Shown piece by piece: positions 1 to 10,736 of a stretch of 64,000 nucleotides of DNA. A model generated the notes under the pieces. The model saw only the letters and a list, made by a program, of their open reading frames with translations, made no database searches and was not told the DNA's origin. The stretch spans positions 1-64,000 of the forward strand of contig ARYC01002449.1 of the NCBI GenBank assembly GCA_000711775.1, in the 5' to 3' direction. Both the position numbers and the translations under genes were made by a program. Positions within the stretch are counted from its first letter, which is position 1. Each line of letters starts with the position of its first letter. Source of the stretch: Oxytricha trifallax. Lineage: Eukaryota; Ciliophora; Spirotrichea; Sporadotrichida; Oxytrichidae.

Positions 1-1239
1 CAGCAAGAGAAGAAACTTAGGAGGAGGGAAGCAAGAAGTAGAAGAAAAGAAAGAGAAGCCAGCTCCCTCTAAAGAATTTTAAATGTGACTCATATATTCA
101 TTAACTTAACTACAACACTTATTTATATACATTCACTCTCCCTTCTTTAGCACACTTTTAAGCCAATAAATTATCTACTCTCTTCGCTGAGCTTTTAATA
201 AAGTCTACTGTATCGATAGGTAGGTCATGAATCAAGTGGTAGAGCAGCAGTTTCTTGTAATGGCCTTTTAATATACCCCAATAGAACTCAATTCCATTAA
301 ACTATGGACTGTAAGGTACGTTGAACACTGGCGTTATTCTAAGTTGTTCATAACTCTTCCTTGTTTCTTTAGTCTTATGAACAGAGAGATTATCAACAAA
401 CAGTATAATCTCTTATTCAGGGTACTTCTCCCTCAGCTGTTCTAAGAACTTAATATACTGATCTGTCTTAATAGAGCGAGGATGAATAAGATAAGTTTCT
501 AAACCAGCATCTTCGCTAATACCTCCAAGAATTGCCATTGTTTATACCTTGACTTTCTAGTCATATACTTCTATGTTGCTATGTCTCTTATACCAAGACT
601 TCTAGATGAAAGTGTTGAATGTAAACACAACCTCATCAGCATGAATAACTTAATATTATTCTAATAGGCTCTCTGCATTTAATTATAAATATAATTTAAG
701 TTGTTGATGTAAAATGGCAGAGTGAAATCATTACTCTCTTGATACGATTAACACCTTTGTAAGAGATACCTTTTCGTTTATAGATGTTGGCTATAGACTA
801 AGTAGAGATCTTCAACTCAGGGAACTGGCGGTGAAACATAGTAGCTCGTTAGTCGAGAGAGAAGTGAGCCCAATACTTCAAAGTTTTTTCATTAATAAGA
901 TAGTCAATATGCTTCTATTGAAACTTTGACTTCCTCTAAGCCATAGAATTCAGCTATCATTGCTTAAGTTATACTGCTATAAGGCAGTGGGAGCGAACAG
1001 TTGAAGGACTTCGCTTTAAAAGCAGTGCAATTGACTTATAATTAAGTACTGGTTTGACTTACTCACTGTATATATCACATCCAAATCGCAGTTTAAAAAC
1101 TAAATCTATATACTCCTCATCATAAATAGACCCAAAGCTTGCTATTTTTGTCTCGCATTTAATTAATAACTCCAACCCCTAACGAATTCCCTACAAATCA
1201 AAGCACTTATAAACCTCATTAAGGGGTTTTGGGGTTTTG
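1..1239. mobile_element. TBE type A, right-hand part (copy A0)
   Basis: The element runs in from the left edge and ends in GGGGTTTTGGGGTTTTG, followed by AAT (1240-1242), matching the 3-bp duplication typical of TBEs. It contains the end of the 22 kDa gene (1-80) and a minus-strand transposase. The flank to the right starts in the middle of one arm of a foldback element, so this TBE inserted into that repeat. Confidence 0.93.
118..990 (-). pseudogene. TBE transposase (DD34E), frameshifted copy
   Basis: Read on the minus strand with TAA/TAG as Gln, it shows the three catalytic blocks of the Tc1/mariner-related TBE 42 kDa transposase: HADEVVF, FVDNLSVHK and NGIEFYWG, with 34 residues between the second Asp and the Glu. 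The C-terminal half is one clean frame. The N-terminal half carries single-base changes relative to the other copies near 650 and 733 that break the frame, so I call it a pseudogene. It reads inward from the right terminus, convergent with the 22 kDa gene. Confidence 0.85.
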
Positions 1240-1242
1240 AAT

Positions 1243-1565
1243 ATTGGTACTTGCTCGATAGAGAATTAAAATTAGCTGAACTTTACTATTGCCGGTACCC
1301 CTGTATCGCATCGTATGAGTGAAATAAATTTAGTTTAATTTGACCATTAAAAACAACTAAACAAATCACCAAAATTAAACTAAATTTATTTCACTCATAC
1401 GATGCGATACAGGGGTACCGGCAATAGTAAAGTTCAGCTAATTTTAATTCTCTATCGAGCAAGTACCATATTGTCAGGGTTTCCAGAAAGATACCTGCCA
1501 CTAATTTAATATTTTAATGAATTAATTATAAATTATTTTCCCAAATCAAATGTATTCCTATAATA
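1243..1565. repeat. Foldback MITE, left end cut off by TBE A0 (copy F1)
   Basis: Two arms of about 90-100 bp (1246-1340 and 1375-1468) are near-perfect reverse complements around a short AT loop. The right arm continues to TGTATTCCTATAATA. It belongs to a family seen again at 35.5, 44.8, 53.2, 54.3 and 63.3 kb. The outer left arm is missing because the TBE inserted there. Confidence 0.9.
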
Positions 1566-1940
1566 TAGGAGCACATTTGAATTTAAGAAATTAAATTTAA
1601 ATTAGAGATTTTTTACATTTGAATAGGTGAATGATAATTAACTATGAATTTAAAATAAGTTCTATATTAAATTTAGAAAATGCTTTTACTTGCGTAAAAC
1701 TTATTTAAAACAGTACATATATAACGCCTTAATCGAAAATTTAAAAGCAGCAAACTATTAATTTATGGCTTTAAATATTATCAATCAATATAAATATAAT
1801 TCTTAGCAGCTATAAATAGAGACCCATAGATTAAGAAATATAATACTTTAATTTTAACTCAGCCTCTTAATATCCAAATATTACATATAGTTGAGTAGAG
1901 TTTAAAAAATCGAAAGAAGAGGGTATAAGCAAACAAATAT
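1566..1940. other. AT-rich DNA, nothing recognised
   Basis: Very AT-rich stretch between the foldback element and the first plus-strand coding island. I see no convincing frame or repeat. It is probably IES or intergenic germline DNA. Confidence 0.4.
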
Positions 1941-1944
1941 TTGT

Positions 1945-2115
1945 CATTTGCTCCAACAACATTGCGGCTCTACATTAAATCTTTTCAAAAGTCATCAGTG
2001 GCTTTTATGATTCAACAATATTGTAACATTCTTTTGCAAGACTAACATCTAATGGGATTTTTTGTAAATTAGGAGTTTACTATTTGCCTATTTCAAGACA
2101 TTCTTAATTTTTAAT
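1945..2115 (+). CDS. MDS-like coding island, unknown protein
   Basis: One plus frame is open with ciliate Gln codons and has protein-like composition (for example YIKSFQKSSVAFMIQQYC, then LMGFFVNQEFTICLFQD). The frame ends in TGA right after the island, which fits an MDS/IES boundary. No family was recognised. It is followed in the same orientation by a second island (2170-2300). Confidence 0.45.
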
Positions 2116-2169
2116 GAATGAGATGATCATAAAATATGAAACTCATTATATCTAAGGCTTTTATTATTT

Positions 2170-2300
2170 AAGAAAAGAATGAATAAGTGGTAGAGTTAGA
2201 AAGGATTATATAACTGAATCTTTTGGTATCTGGTAAAGACCTCATTAGATTAAGATTGTAAGCCTTCATGGTAACTCCATTAGTTGGAGATCTATAGATG
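2170..2300 (+). CDS. MDS-like coding island directly before a TBE
   Basis: The plus frame reads with motifs such as EKNEQVVELERIIQLN and LIRLRLQAFMVTPLVGD, using TAA/TAG as Gln. It stops abruptly at the left end of TBE copy A1. The same gene may continue at 10.19 kb beyond the TBE cluster; this is inference from strand and position only. The minus strand of this stretch is also open, so orientation is not certain. Confidence 0.4.
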
Positions 2301-2479
2301 CAATCAAACATCATGACCCCTTAATGAGGTTTAATAGCGCTTTGATTTTTAGGGAATTTATTTTGGGTTGGGATATTTATAGGTTTTAATGTGAAATATT
2401 TAGCAAATGTATTTAATTTTATCATTCTAAATGCTCTCTTATAAAAGTGGTTGAGGTTTGAAGTTTAATTTTTTAACCA

Positions 2480-3640
2480 TTACTTTATCTTTTCTATTGA
2501 TTTGTCTGATCTTGAGTTAGGTTTTATTAATATTGAATTGGCTATTTATAACATTGACTGAGAGACTCTGGTTTTGTCTATAAATTGCTTGATTCTTTGA
2601 TAAGCATCTTTCTCGCACCTTTCAAAGTAGGAATCGTTTCGGGCGAATAACGCATTATATTATTACTATTGGCTCTTAAGCCCACACATTTCAATAAATT
2701 TGCAATTTTTCCAGTCTTTTGAACAACAATAAAATCTCTAAAGGTCATTTTAAAAAGTGGGACTCTGAAAGTAACTTGATCAATATCAAAAGATAACTTA
2801 CCTATTATTTTAATGTAGCTGCACTCTTAAAATTTGACTTGAGTGAGTACCTGATACTCAATATTAAACTCCATTTGAAATTTATAATTCCTTAATAGAT
2901 AGTTGAAGGGATACACCTTGTATGGGTGTTGATATTAATTGATAATTTTCCAATCAATGGAGTCTTATGAAATCAAATCGCTATTAAGTGAAGTAACTAA
3001 GTCAATCAAAGCAAGAACTGGAATATATTTATAATAAATTTTTTAAACTAACTTTTGTGATTTCACATGATATATAATTGCATAAAAATTCATCACAAAT
3101 ACTGATTCACTAAATTGTTTGAACTCTTCTACTTTCTCTTTAAAAGATTATCTTGCTTTTCTTTTGTTAAACATTTTTAATCATCTTCTTGCTTTCTAAT
3201 TCTATTTCATTATAGTGACGTTAAAAAGTGCATCTTTAAATTTCTTATAAGACCGTACTTCTTATGCCACTCAAAGCCGTCATACTTTGGATCGATTTTA
3301 TCATGCTTTAAGTAAACATTGGACTTTGCTCCTCTAAGCTCATTCATAAATGTATATTAGCTTGATTTATGAGCAAAATCTCTCTCACATAGTTCACAAA
3401 AATACGATTCAACTTCTTCAATTTTTATTGGAATTTCATTTATACTTACCTCCTCTGCTCTTTCTCCTATTTACTCTGCCATTTATTTTCCTTAATAATT
3501 TTTACTAAAATAACACAGATCCCAAGTATTAGCTCTGGTTATGCTGTATGAGTGTTCATTTCACAACTATCACATTTTATTCGTACCAAAAGTAAGTCTC
3601 ATTGAGTGCTGTTCTATTTCTAAATAAGTTAGCGCATATT
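2480..3640 (-). pseudogene. TBE 57 kDa zinc-finger/kinase gene remnant
   Basis: Minus-strand homologue of the gene at 47.7-48.9 kb. The C2H2 part lies near 3240-3480 and begins M-A-E-Q-I-G-E. Frames shift several times and the kinase part is eroded. The CxxC-containing N-terminus near 3550-3600 is still recognisable. Confidence 0.7.
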
Positions 3641-4154
3641 TTTAAATTGAAATATTAAAACTGTAACTTAAAATCAGAGCTTATATGAGAGCTTTCAACC
3701 CTAAAGTTTCAAGGTTATTTTTAGAGTTTTAGAGAAGTTCCAGCTCTAAATATTAGGGAAGAAGTAACCTTTCTTACGATCTATAATTTAGCTGATTACA
3801 GCACGTACCGATTTAGGAGGTCCATCTAATTAAATACGTAGTTCTTTAGAAGATAATTTGTGATTTTGTGATTAAAATTAGGTGTTCCTAAATTAGTAAT
3901 AACATTTATAAAGCTCTAATTAAGTACTATAATTTTAGGAGTTTTTGGTAGTTAAGAGCATATCAATTTAAATTTAAAACATGTAATTGTTAAAGTAAAA
4001 ATTGATATTAATCACTCAAATTTAAACCAGTTCTTTAAACGTTTTCTATATATTTCAGAGAAACTGACCTCCATAGGATGTCCATATTCAATAGTGAGTA
4101 TTATAGAGTTCTTTAATTGTAATCAACTAAGGTATATAAATATAATTTCTAAAA

Positions 4155-4757
4155 TCGGCTATGGGTAAGCATCCTCCCCCCCATAATAAATACATTTAAT
4201 TTTTTAGTCTGATATAGTTTTTTACCCTAAGTAATATTAGCTGATGAAATGGGGTGTGTAAGCAATAGTTTTGGAGCTATGGCTTCATCAAAGTCCCTTT
4301 TTACACATAAAAATCATGACAATTTTGACAAAAATTAATAAATTTTTCACAAAATATAATTTCTCTAAAATTTATGATGATTTTAACAGTTATTCACTAA
4401 ATAAACATAATATATCTATTTTACTTTAATTTATAAAGCGATTTGAAATTCATTATCACTTTAATTTAAGATTTATATAAATATAGCTAAAGTTCACTTT
4501 ATTAAATTAAAGGAAAATAGATATATTATGTTTATTTAGTGAATGACTGTTAAAATCATCATAAATTTTAGAGAAATTATATTTTGTGAAAATTGCCTTG
4601 ATTTTTATGTGTAAAAAGTGACTTTGATGTTGCCAATAGCTCCAAACTATTGCTTGCACACCCCATGTTCATCAGCTACTATTGTTAAGGGTAAAAATCT
4701 CTATCAGACTAAAAAATAAAAAGTATATATTATGGGGGGAGGATGCTTCCCCATATT
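4155..4757. mobile_element. MITE with about 270-bp inverted arms inside TBE A1
   Basis: Near-perfect inverted arms start GGGTAAGCATCCTCC on the left and end GGAGGATGCTTCCC on the right, around a short AT-rich core. A 12-bp direct repeat, ATTTCTAAAATC, flanks the insertion (4145-4156 region and 4755-4766 region). Removing the insertion restores TBE sequence colinear with 49460-49500. No ORF of its own. Confidence 0.85.
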
Positions 4758-4779
4758 TCTAAAATCTTAAAACAAGATA

Positions 4780-5330
4780 GAATCGATGAATGATGCAATG
4801 AAAAGAGTGCATGGAGGGTTTATAAAGCTACTTGTTATAGCAAGGTAAAAGTTGAAATATCTAATCTTGATAATGTGGTTGGTTTGTTTTTGCCAACTAT
4901 GGAAGGAACAAAATTTCATTTCTAAGTGAGATGTTATGTGAAAAGAAGAAAGCATTCGCTACCTTAAAGAAACTATATCTTTGGAACATTTGCAGTTATC
5001 TAGGTTGATCATTTGAAAGAAATTATTCTAAAATATCATAACGAAGGACAACCTCTCTCTAGAAGTATCTTTATATATCAAGTAAGATTTGAAGCTTAAC
5101 TCTTTGTAAAATCTAGAACTGATATTTTTATGAAGGAATAGTGCAAACTTCACAAAGAACTAAAGTCATAAACAAATTACTAAGTTAATAGGAAACATAT
5201 TGAAATATTTAGCTTCCAGAATAAATGAACATAAAAGTTGGATCTGGAAGCAAAATATGAAACTCAGGAGGTGGAATTAATAGGATGAAGTTTGGAAAGT
5301 GAAGAAAGGTCATTTGAAAAATTTCGAATT
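4780..5330 (+). pseudogene. TBE 22 kDa protein gene remnant
   Basis: Homologous to 49488-50258 but with many indels. The start region (ATGAATGATGCAATGAAAAG) and later blocks align to the better copies. The protein function is unknown; in TBEs it is the central plus-strand gene. Confidence 0.65.
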
Positions 5331-5344
5331 TGATAAATATTTTC

Positions 5345-6215
5345 ATAAATCAGGTGTAAAACTTATTTATAAATATTCACTCTCCCTTTTTTAACATTTT
5401 TAAGCCAACTATTGTTACTCTAAAATGAATAAATTGTATCAATTCCCAGCTCATACATCAAGTGATATATGAATAATATCTTGTAATTAAATTTCAATAT
5501 ACCCCATAGAATTCAATTCCATTAAAGAGAGGACTGTTAGATATTTTGAACATATGTTTTATTCTAAGTTGTTCTTAGTTCTTTTTTGTATTTTTTGTGT
5601 TCAGAAAGATTATCTACGAGAAGTAAAATTTCTTATTCAGGGTCTTTCTCTCCTAGCTGAGCTAAATGTATAATTTAAAACACTGCTCTGTCTTAATTGA
5701 GCGAGGATGAATAACATTAGTTTCTAAACCAGCATCCTCTTTAATATCTCCAATAATTGTCATTGGTTGTACCTTGACTTTCTAGTCATTAACATCAATT
5801 ACTTTGCCTCTTATACCATGACTTTAGGATAAAGTGTTGAAGGTAAACACAGCCTCAGCAATTAAACTTAATATCATTCTATTAAGCTCTCTGTTTTTAA
5901 TTATAAATATAAATTAAGTCGTACTTGTAAAATGGCAAAGTGAAATCAATGAGTCATACTCTCCTGATACGATCCACATTTTTGTAAGAGATACCACTTT
6001 GTTTATTGATGTTAGCTATAAACAAATAAAAGATTTTCAACTCAGGTAACTAACTGCCTATAGCATAAAGTAGATCATTGTCGAGAGAGAAATAAGCCCA
6101 TACTTAAAAGTTTTTTTATTGATATAATAGTGTTTTTATAAGAACTTTTACTTCCCTTTAGTCTTAGAATTTAGGAATTATTGATTTAAATAGCCAGCTA
6201 GCAAGCAGTCAATAT
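5345..6215 (-). pseudogene. TBE transposase remnant (A1)
   Basis: Minus-strand sequence colinear with the transposase of A0 and A4, with degraded but recognisable versions of the HADE, VDN and GIE blocks. Multiple frameshifts. Confidence 0.75.
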
Positions 6216-6431
6216 ATTTAGTTACAGTTAAAAAGTCCATCGCCTTTTCCTGCATGTTTGAGTGTTTTATTAGTATATGTTATTCATTTTAATTAAAATA
6301 GTATATTTTACTAAATTTTGAAATTTAGTTTAAACATAGTTTAATTAAGAATTCAAACATAAATAAAATATAGTTAAATTTAGGCAGAATTAGTGAATCT
6401 TAAAAAGAATTCTTAATACTCTAAGAACATT

Positions 6432-6510
<79 letters not shown>

Positions 6511-6767
6511 AATAAATTAGTAGATGATCAATTTTTTAAATATGAACAATTAGGGAGCTTAGCAATTTTCTTTTTTAAACTTATATTTTTAAGTATAATT
6601 GTCAATTTAACTATCTTTGACTCTTAAATAATGTTTCATAACTTTTGTGTGTAATTATATAAAGTTTGATTACACATGTAAATTAAATTAAAATATTAAA
6701 TCTATCTTAAAATAGCTTTTAAATCAACAGTAGTGTAACTAAATTTTATAAAAATTATTGAATATTT
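6213..6767. repeat. AT-rich insertion in TBE A1 with a (TA)n tract
   Basis: It interrupts TBE sequence between GCAGT and AGTGATAGCGAAC; the intact copies run GCAGTGATAACG here, so AGT is duplicated. It includes a pure TA dinucleotide run at about 6435-6501. No clear terminal inverted repeat, so its class is unknown. Confidence 0.6.
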
Positions 6768-6834
6768 AGAGTGATAGCGAACAGTTAATGGACTACGCTT
6801 TAAGAGCAGTGCAGTTGACTTTTAATTAAGTACT

Positions 6835-7475
6835 GTTGACTATAGCCTGCTCTTATTCATTTTTCTCTTGATTCCTTGCTTCTTACTTAGAGTCTGATTC
6901 TGATATCTTCTGCTCTTTCATGTGTGGAGATTGGACAAATTTGTGTTTTCTTGCTCCTCCTATTGGGTTTGTTTCCAGCTCCATTCCGTATTCTCGCTGC
7001 ATGAGTAGGTAGTTTTCAATTACATTTCTTTCCTCAATTATCTACCTAAAATTTTTCATCTTGTTCCTCCTAGAGTAGCTTGATTTTAAATATTTTTTAA
7101 TTATTATTGATTAGCTCAATCTGTCTCCCTATCCCTCTCTTCAGAAGCAGCGCATCCCATACGTCTACATATGATACTATGTCCGTGTTCTCGTTCCATT
7201 CTCTTCAGTATGCAATAGGGCCTCGCTTCTTTTCTCCCTAATTATCTCCATCTTCTATTCCTCAACTGTGTTCCCTGATTTTACAATTTCTAGTTTCATG
7301 AGACCTGCCTCCAAGTTGTACAACAAGAAGTACTTCTACAGTTCACCCAGTCCTTAGAGAAAATCTGGAAGATGGGTTCTCCCTCAAGTTCTAATACTAG
7401 GTGGTTTGTTATTTGAATTTCCATCACATCGCAATCTTCTGGATCTGACACTTAGTTAGTTTCATTTCTTATGAC
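6835..7475 (-). pseudogene. Unidentified degraded coding block
   Basis: Higher GC than its surroundings, wedged between two TBEs. On the minus strand, long open pieces in different frames look protein-like: ELEGEPIFQIFSKDW, then NTDIVSYVDVWDALLLKRG, then IIEERNVIENYLLMQREYG. They are linked only by shifts or in-frame TGA codons, which suggests a decayed gene. An AT-rich strip at about 7085-7115 could instead be an IES between two MDSs. No family recognised. Confidence 0.4.
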
Positions 7476-7639
7476 AATCAAGACCCCAAAACCCCTGAAG
7501 TTGTTTGATTGAGTTTTTTATTGATGAAAGTAGACTATTAACGCATGATTTATTAGGGTTTTAATAGGGTTTATGTAAGGGTTTAGGGTTATAATGTAAT
7601 TTAAATTAGTGTATAATGCAGGTGTTTTATTTATATTAT

Positions 7640-9085
7640 TCACTCAAGCAGTAAATTGTCTTCATGAGGCAGCTTTTTAAACTTCATTTCTCCTATCCAA
7701 CTTACAACTTAGTCTATTGTGTGGTCAGCTCTGTAATTTGGCTTAATAATTATCTACTGAGCCATATCTTTCATTCTACCTTTTGTCTTATTCTAGTCTA
7801 GATATTGCTGTATTCTCTGTTTTGAATTTTTCTCTCTTTTTCAGCTATTGTATTCATTTCTAGTCATATCACATTCAAAAATTATTGCTTCTAGATCCCA
7901 TATATCCCACTTACTATCACCATCTCTCCAGTCCTCTTTTTTCTGGAAAGTATCCAGGAGTACCATACACGTTGCCAAGTCCTGAATCTTCAACTCTCTA
8001 TGATCTATTGAAATCTGTTATTACTACTCTGAGACGTGAAAAGTCAAGCATTATATTCTCAAGCTTAAAATCTCTATGAACATATCCAAGTGTGTGCATT
8101 CTCAATGCCTTTGCAGACATTTGTTAGAATAAGAGGTAGTTACTTTGGACACCTTTAGTCTTGAATATAGTCTCTTAATGTCATTTAGTTTAAAGAGGCG
8201 AAAAGCTACATGATTTTAGGCAAGGAGAATTGCTTCAAGTTTAATTATAAATCTGCTCTGTCTATTCCTTGCTTTAGTAAAAGCTTGATACTCATTAATA
8301 AACTCCATTTGATACTTGTCATCGTATTTAAAGTAATTGAATAGATAAATCTTGTAAGCAAACTGCTTATCAGTTATGACTTTTTTCTCAAAAATATCCT
8401 CAAGAATAAGACAACTTTCTTTACACTAAGTTAGGCCAATTATATTCAATATAGGAAGCTTGAGTGCATGCATCTTGAGAGTAATTTTTACTATCTCAGA
8501 GGCAGGGAGGTTTTTTACAGCTTTAATGAGTTTATTTTCTTTCTTCACTCTTTGCTCCAGTGATTCTAAAGGGTCTCTTGTCTTTCTTTTTTAAAGAAAT
8601 ACTTCACCAGTCTCAGGATCTATGACCTCAAATTTCTTACCATGGTTGTTTTCGAGGTGAACTTTTTTATCTCTTGAATAATTGTATTACTTATTACAGT
8701 AAGGGAAGAAATATTTTCCATCTTTCTTATAATGTCTAAAATAGAGCTTGGGTTTGTTAGAATGCTGCTCTAAAATATGACGTTTGAGAGCAGATTTAAA
8801 AGTAAAGTTCTTCTCACACTCTTCACATAAATATATTGCTTTTATTTCTTTTTTCTCTACCTCCTCTTAAACCATTTTCATTGGAACTTCGCATTAAATT
8901 TCTTTGCTCTGCATTTCGTTTTAACAACTGAATTTATATTCAAAGTCTGATTCCTAAAGTTTAAAAATTTCAGGTTCGTACTTGGTAGAGGCATCGCAAG
9001 TCTCAATTTTCTTTTGATTCATGAAAGAAAGATTTTGCTGGATAATGCCAATCAATGCCGCTTTTCTAAGTAAGTTACCGTTCAT
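7640..9085 (-). CDS. TBE 57 kDa zinc-finger / protein kinase-like protein (type B)
   Basis: The start at ATG 9085 gives MNGNLLRKAALIG, matching the start style of the other copies. C2H2-like fingers follow (CEECEKNFTFKSALKRH, then H), then basic linker sequence and a kinase-like part with YVHRDFKLENIM (HRD-xK-xxN catalytic loop) and GTPGYF (activation segment). Mostly open with TAA/TAG as Gln, but I did not verify every codon. It is divergent from the 22 kDa gene across a shared intergenic region. Confidence 0.7.
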
Positions 9086-9658
9086 TATATAAATACTATT
9101 AGTAATTATATAAGCTGAATAAATTTTACCTTTATACTAGAGTATAAACACATCCTCAAAGATTTAGAGAGGTTTGATAAGAACATAGTGTGTTACATTA
9201 GTTTCAATTTTCATAAATTTTGAGATAATTTATATAATAATTCATCAATTTTATAAATTAAAATGAACCTAAATGTGTTTTGTTATGTTAGGTGGTCCTC
9301 ATAAATTTGTTCTCGCAAAATTAGGAGGGGAAGTTTAACAATTTAATCTGTTTAATGTACCACTTATTACGCTTTTGAGCTTTAATATTACCACCTAATT
9401 AAGTTTTAAATAAATCAGGAGCACCACCTAATTAAATAAATTATTATTAGGAAAAATTTAATTGAGAAAGTTTGATAAAATGGAAATCAATCTATGAAAC
9501 TTGGAGCAAGTTTTTAAAGTTTTCTCCGCATACCTTTTCAAGGCTGACCTCCATGTAGGTCCTCCCTATTTAGTGGTAAGATTTTAATAAACTTAAAATG
9601 GATAACTATAATATTTTATTTCATTTACATTTCTGAAAGTGGATGTAAGATTGAGTCT

Positions 9659-10189
9659 ATGAAAGATGCAATGAAGAGAATACAATCTCAAGAATTGATA
9701 GGAAAATTTCGAAGTAAGGAGGACCTCTATAGATATATGGTATAGCAAGGTAAGCTTTTATAAATATTTATATATTAACCACAGTTGGATTGTTCTTGCC
9801 TACTCAGGTAGGAACAAAAATATCATCCTTAAATGCCTTACTAAGTGAAGAGTAAAAAGCCTTTAAGACCAATGAAATAAAGATGATTGAGATACCTAAC
9901 TACCCTGAATTCTCAGTGACAAATCTCTATGATGATGCTTTGAGTGATCCAGATGTTGCTCTCTACCTTCCATAAAAGTTACAACTCTCAAATAAGTTAC
10001 CAGATAAACTTCTTCTTTGGAGTTCTTGGAACTCTTAAACCAGAGCACTTAAGTGAAGTAATTTAAGAAGCTCATAAGAAAAGCTACAGCATCTCTCCTG
10101 AAGAAAAAAAAAGCAAGGAATCAAAATCAGTGACTAGTGGCTTTAGGAACTGCAGAAGCATCAATTCATCTCAAGTAAGCATAGACTTC
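9659..10189 (+). pseudogene. TBE 22 kDa gene, 3' truncated (type B)
   Basis: Begins M-K-D-A-M-K-R-I-Q, with later motifs EIPNYPE and LYDDALSDPDVALY shared with the copy at 21.5 kb. Frameshifts are present, for example around the PSKLQLSNKLP block. It ends where the plus-strand MDS-like sequence begins. Confidence 0.65.
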
Positions 10190-10305
10190 ATATTTATTTT
10201 CTTTGCGCATATCCTGATTCTTCAGTTGTAGTAATCTAAGGCTTTATGCATGAGTTGATTACAATAATGTCGCAAATTTTGAATCATTCACTCCCCATCT
10301 ATATA
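10190..10305 (+). CDS. MDS-like coding island after TBE B1
   Basis: The plus frame reads YPDSSVVVIQGFMHELITIM and onward to LNHSLPIY, then runs into a TA tract (10302-10320), a likely IES edge. Same strand as the islands at 1.9-2.3 kb. No family recognised. Confidence 0.45.
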
Positions 10306-10314
10306 TATATATAT

Positions 10315-10490
10315 ATATACACTTAAAAGAAGTTGGAAAAGAAAAGCCTTTTTTGAGTCATATGCTGTAAAATGAATAATTTTTTCTGGCTTTATTATTG
10401 CCAACAATTCCATTGTTTTACTTCTTACAGCTCCATTTGAAATTCTTAAATCTAAATGCACATAACTATAATTTCCAGTTTTTTTAATTT
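10315..10490 (+). CDS. MDS-like coding island with a hydrophobic segment
   Basis: The plus frame starts HLKEVGKEKPFLSHML and continues into FFLALLLPTIPLFYFLQ, which looks like a membrane segment. It uses TAA as Gln. It probably belongs with the island ending at 10305, across a TA-rich IES. Confidence 0.45.
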
Positions 10491-10733
10491 ATTTTAATAT
10501 TATTTAAAAACTACTATAATATAATAAATTTGGGGTTAAAATGAGCGTTATTCAAAATTAATGTAATGAAATTTAAATTTTAAATAAAATAATAAATAAA
10601 TATGTAAAATATAAAAATACATAGAATTTATCATATTTTTGTTTCAAGTTTTTTTATTTATAAATTTTTCCAATTTGTTTCGAATAATTATTATTTTATT
10701 ATTAATGTAATTTATTATTTATTCAAGTCATGC
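10491..10733. other. AT-rich DNA, nothing recognised
   Basis: Low-complexity AT-rich sequence between a coding island and TBE A2. No supportable feature. Confidence 0.4.
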
Positions 10734-10736
10734 ATT

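Larger units (their letters stand above)
2305..6834. mobile_element. Degenerate TBE type A (copy A1)
   Basis: The left terminus is a decayed C4A4 repeat followed by the type A subterminal sequence (CCCCTTAATGAGGTTTA). It shows the same order as the intact copy: minus-strand zinc-finger/kinase gene, plus-strand 22 kDa gene, minus-strand transposase. It is interrupted by a MITE (4155-4757) and an AT-rich insertion (6213-6767), and its right terminus is missing after about 6834. A candidate AAT lies at 2302-2304. Confidence 0.85.
7479..10189. mobile_element. TBE type B, right-truncated (copy B1)
   Basis: The left terminus CAAGACCCCAAAACCCC is preceded by AAT. The subterminal sequence (TTGTTTGATTGAGTTTTT) matches the second family seen at 18891. 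It holds the minus-strand zinc-finger/kinase gene and most of the plus-strand 22 kDa gene. Homology stops near 10189, so the whole transposase and right terminus are missing. Confidence 0.88.

Noticed and set aside
6435..6501. TA run as a functional origin or attachment site
   Set aside because: A simple dinucleotide microsatellite is sufficient explanation.
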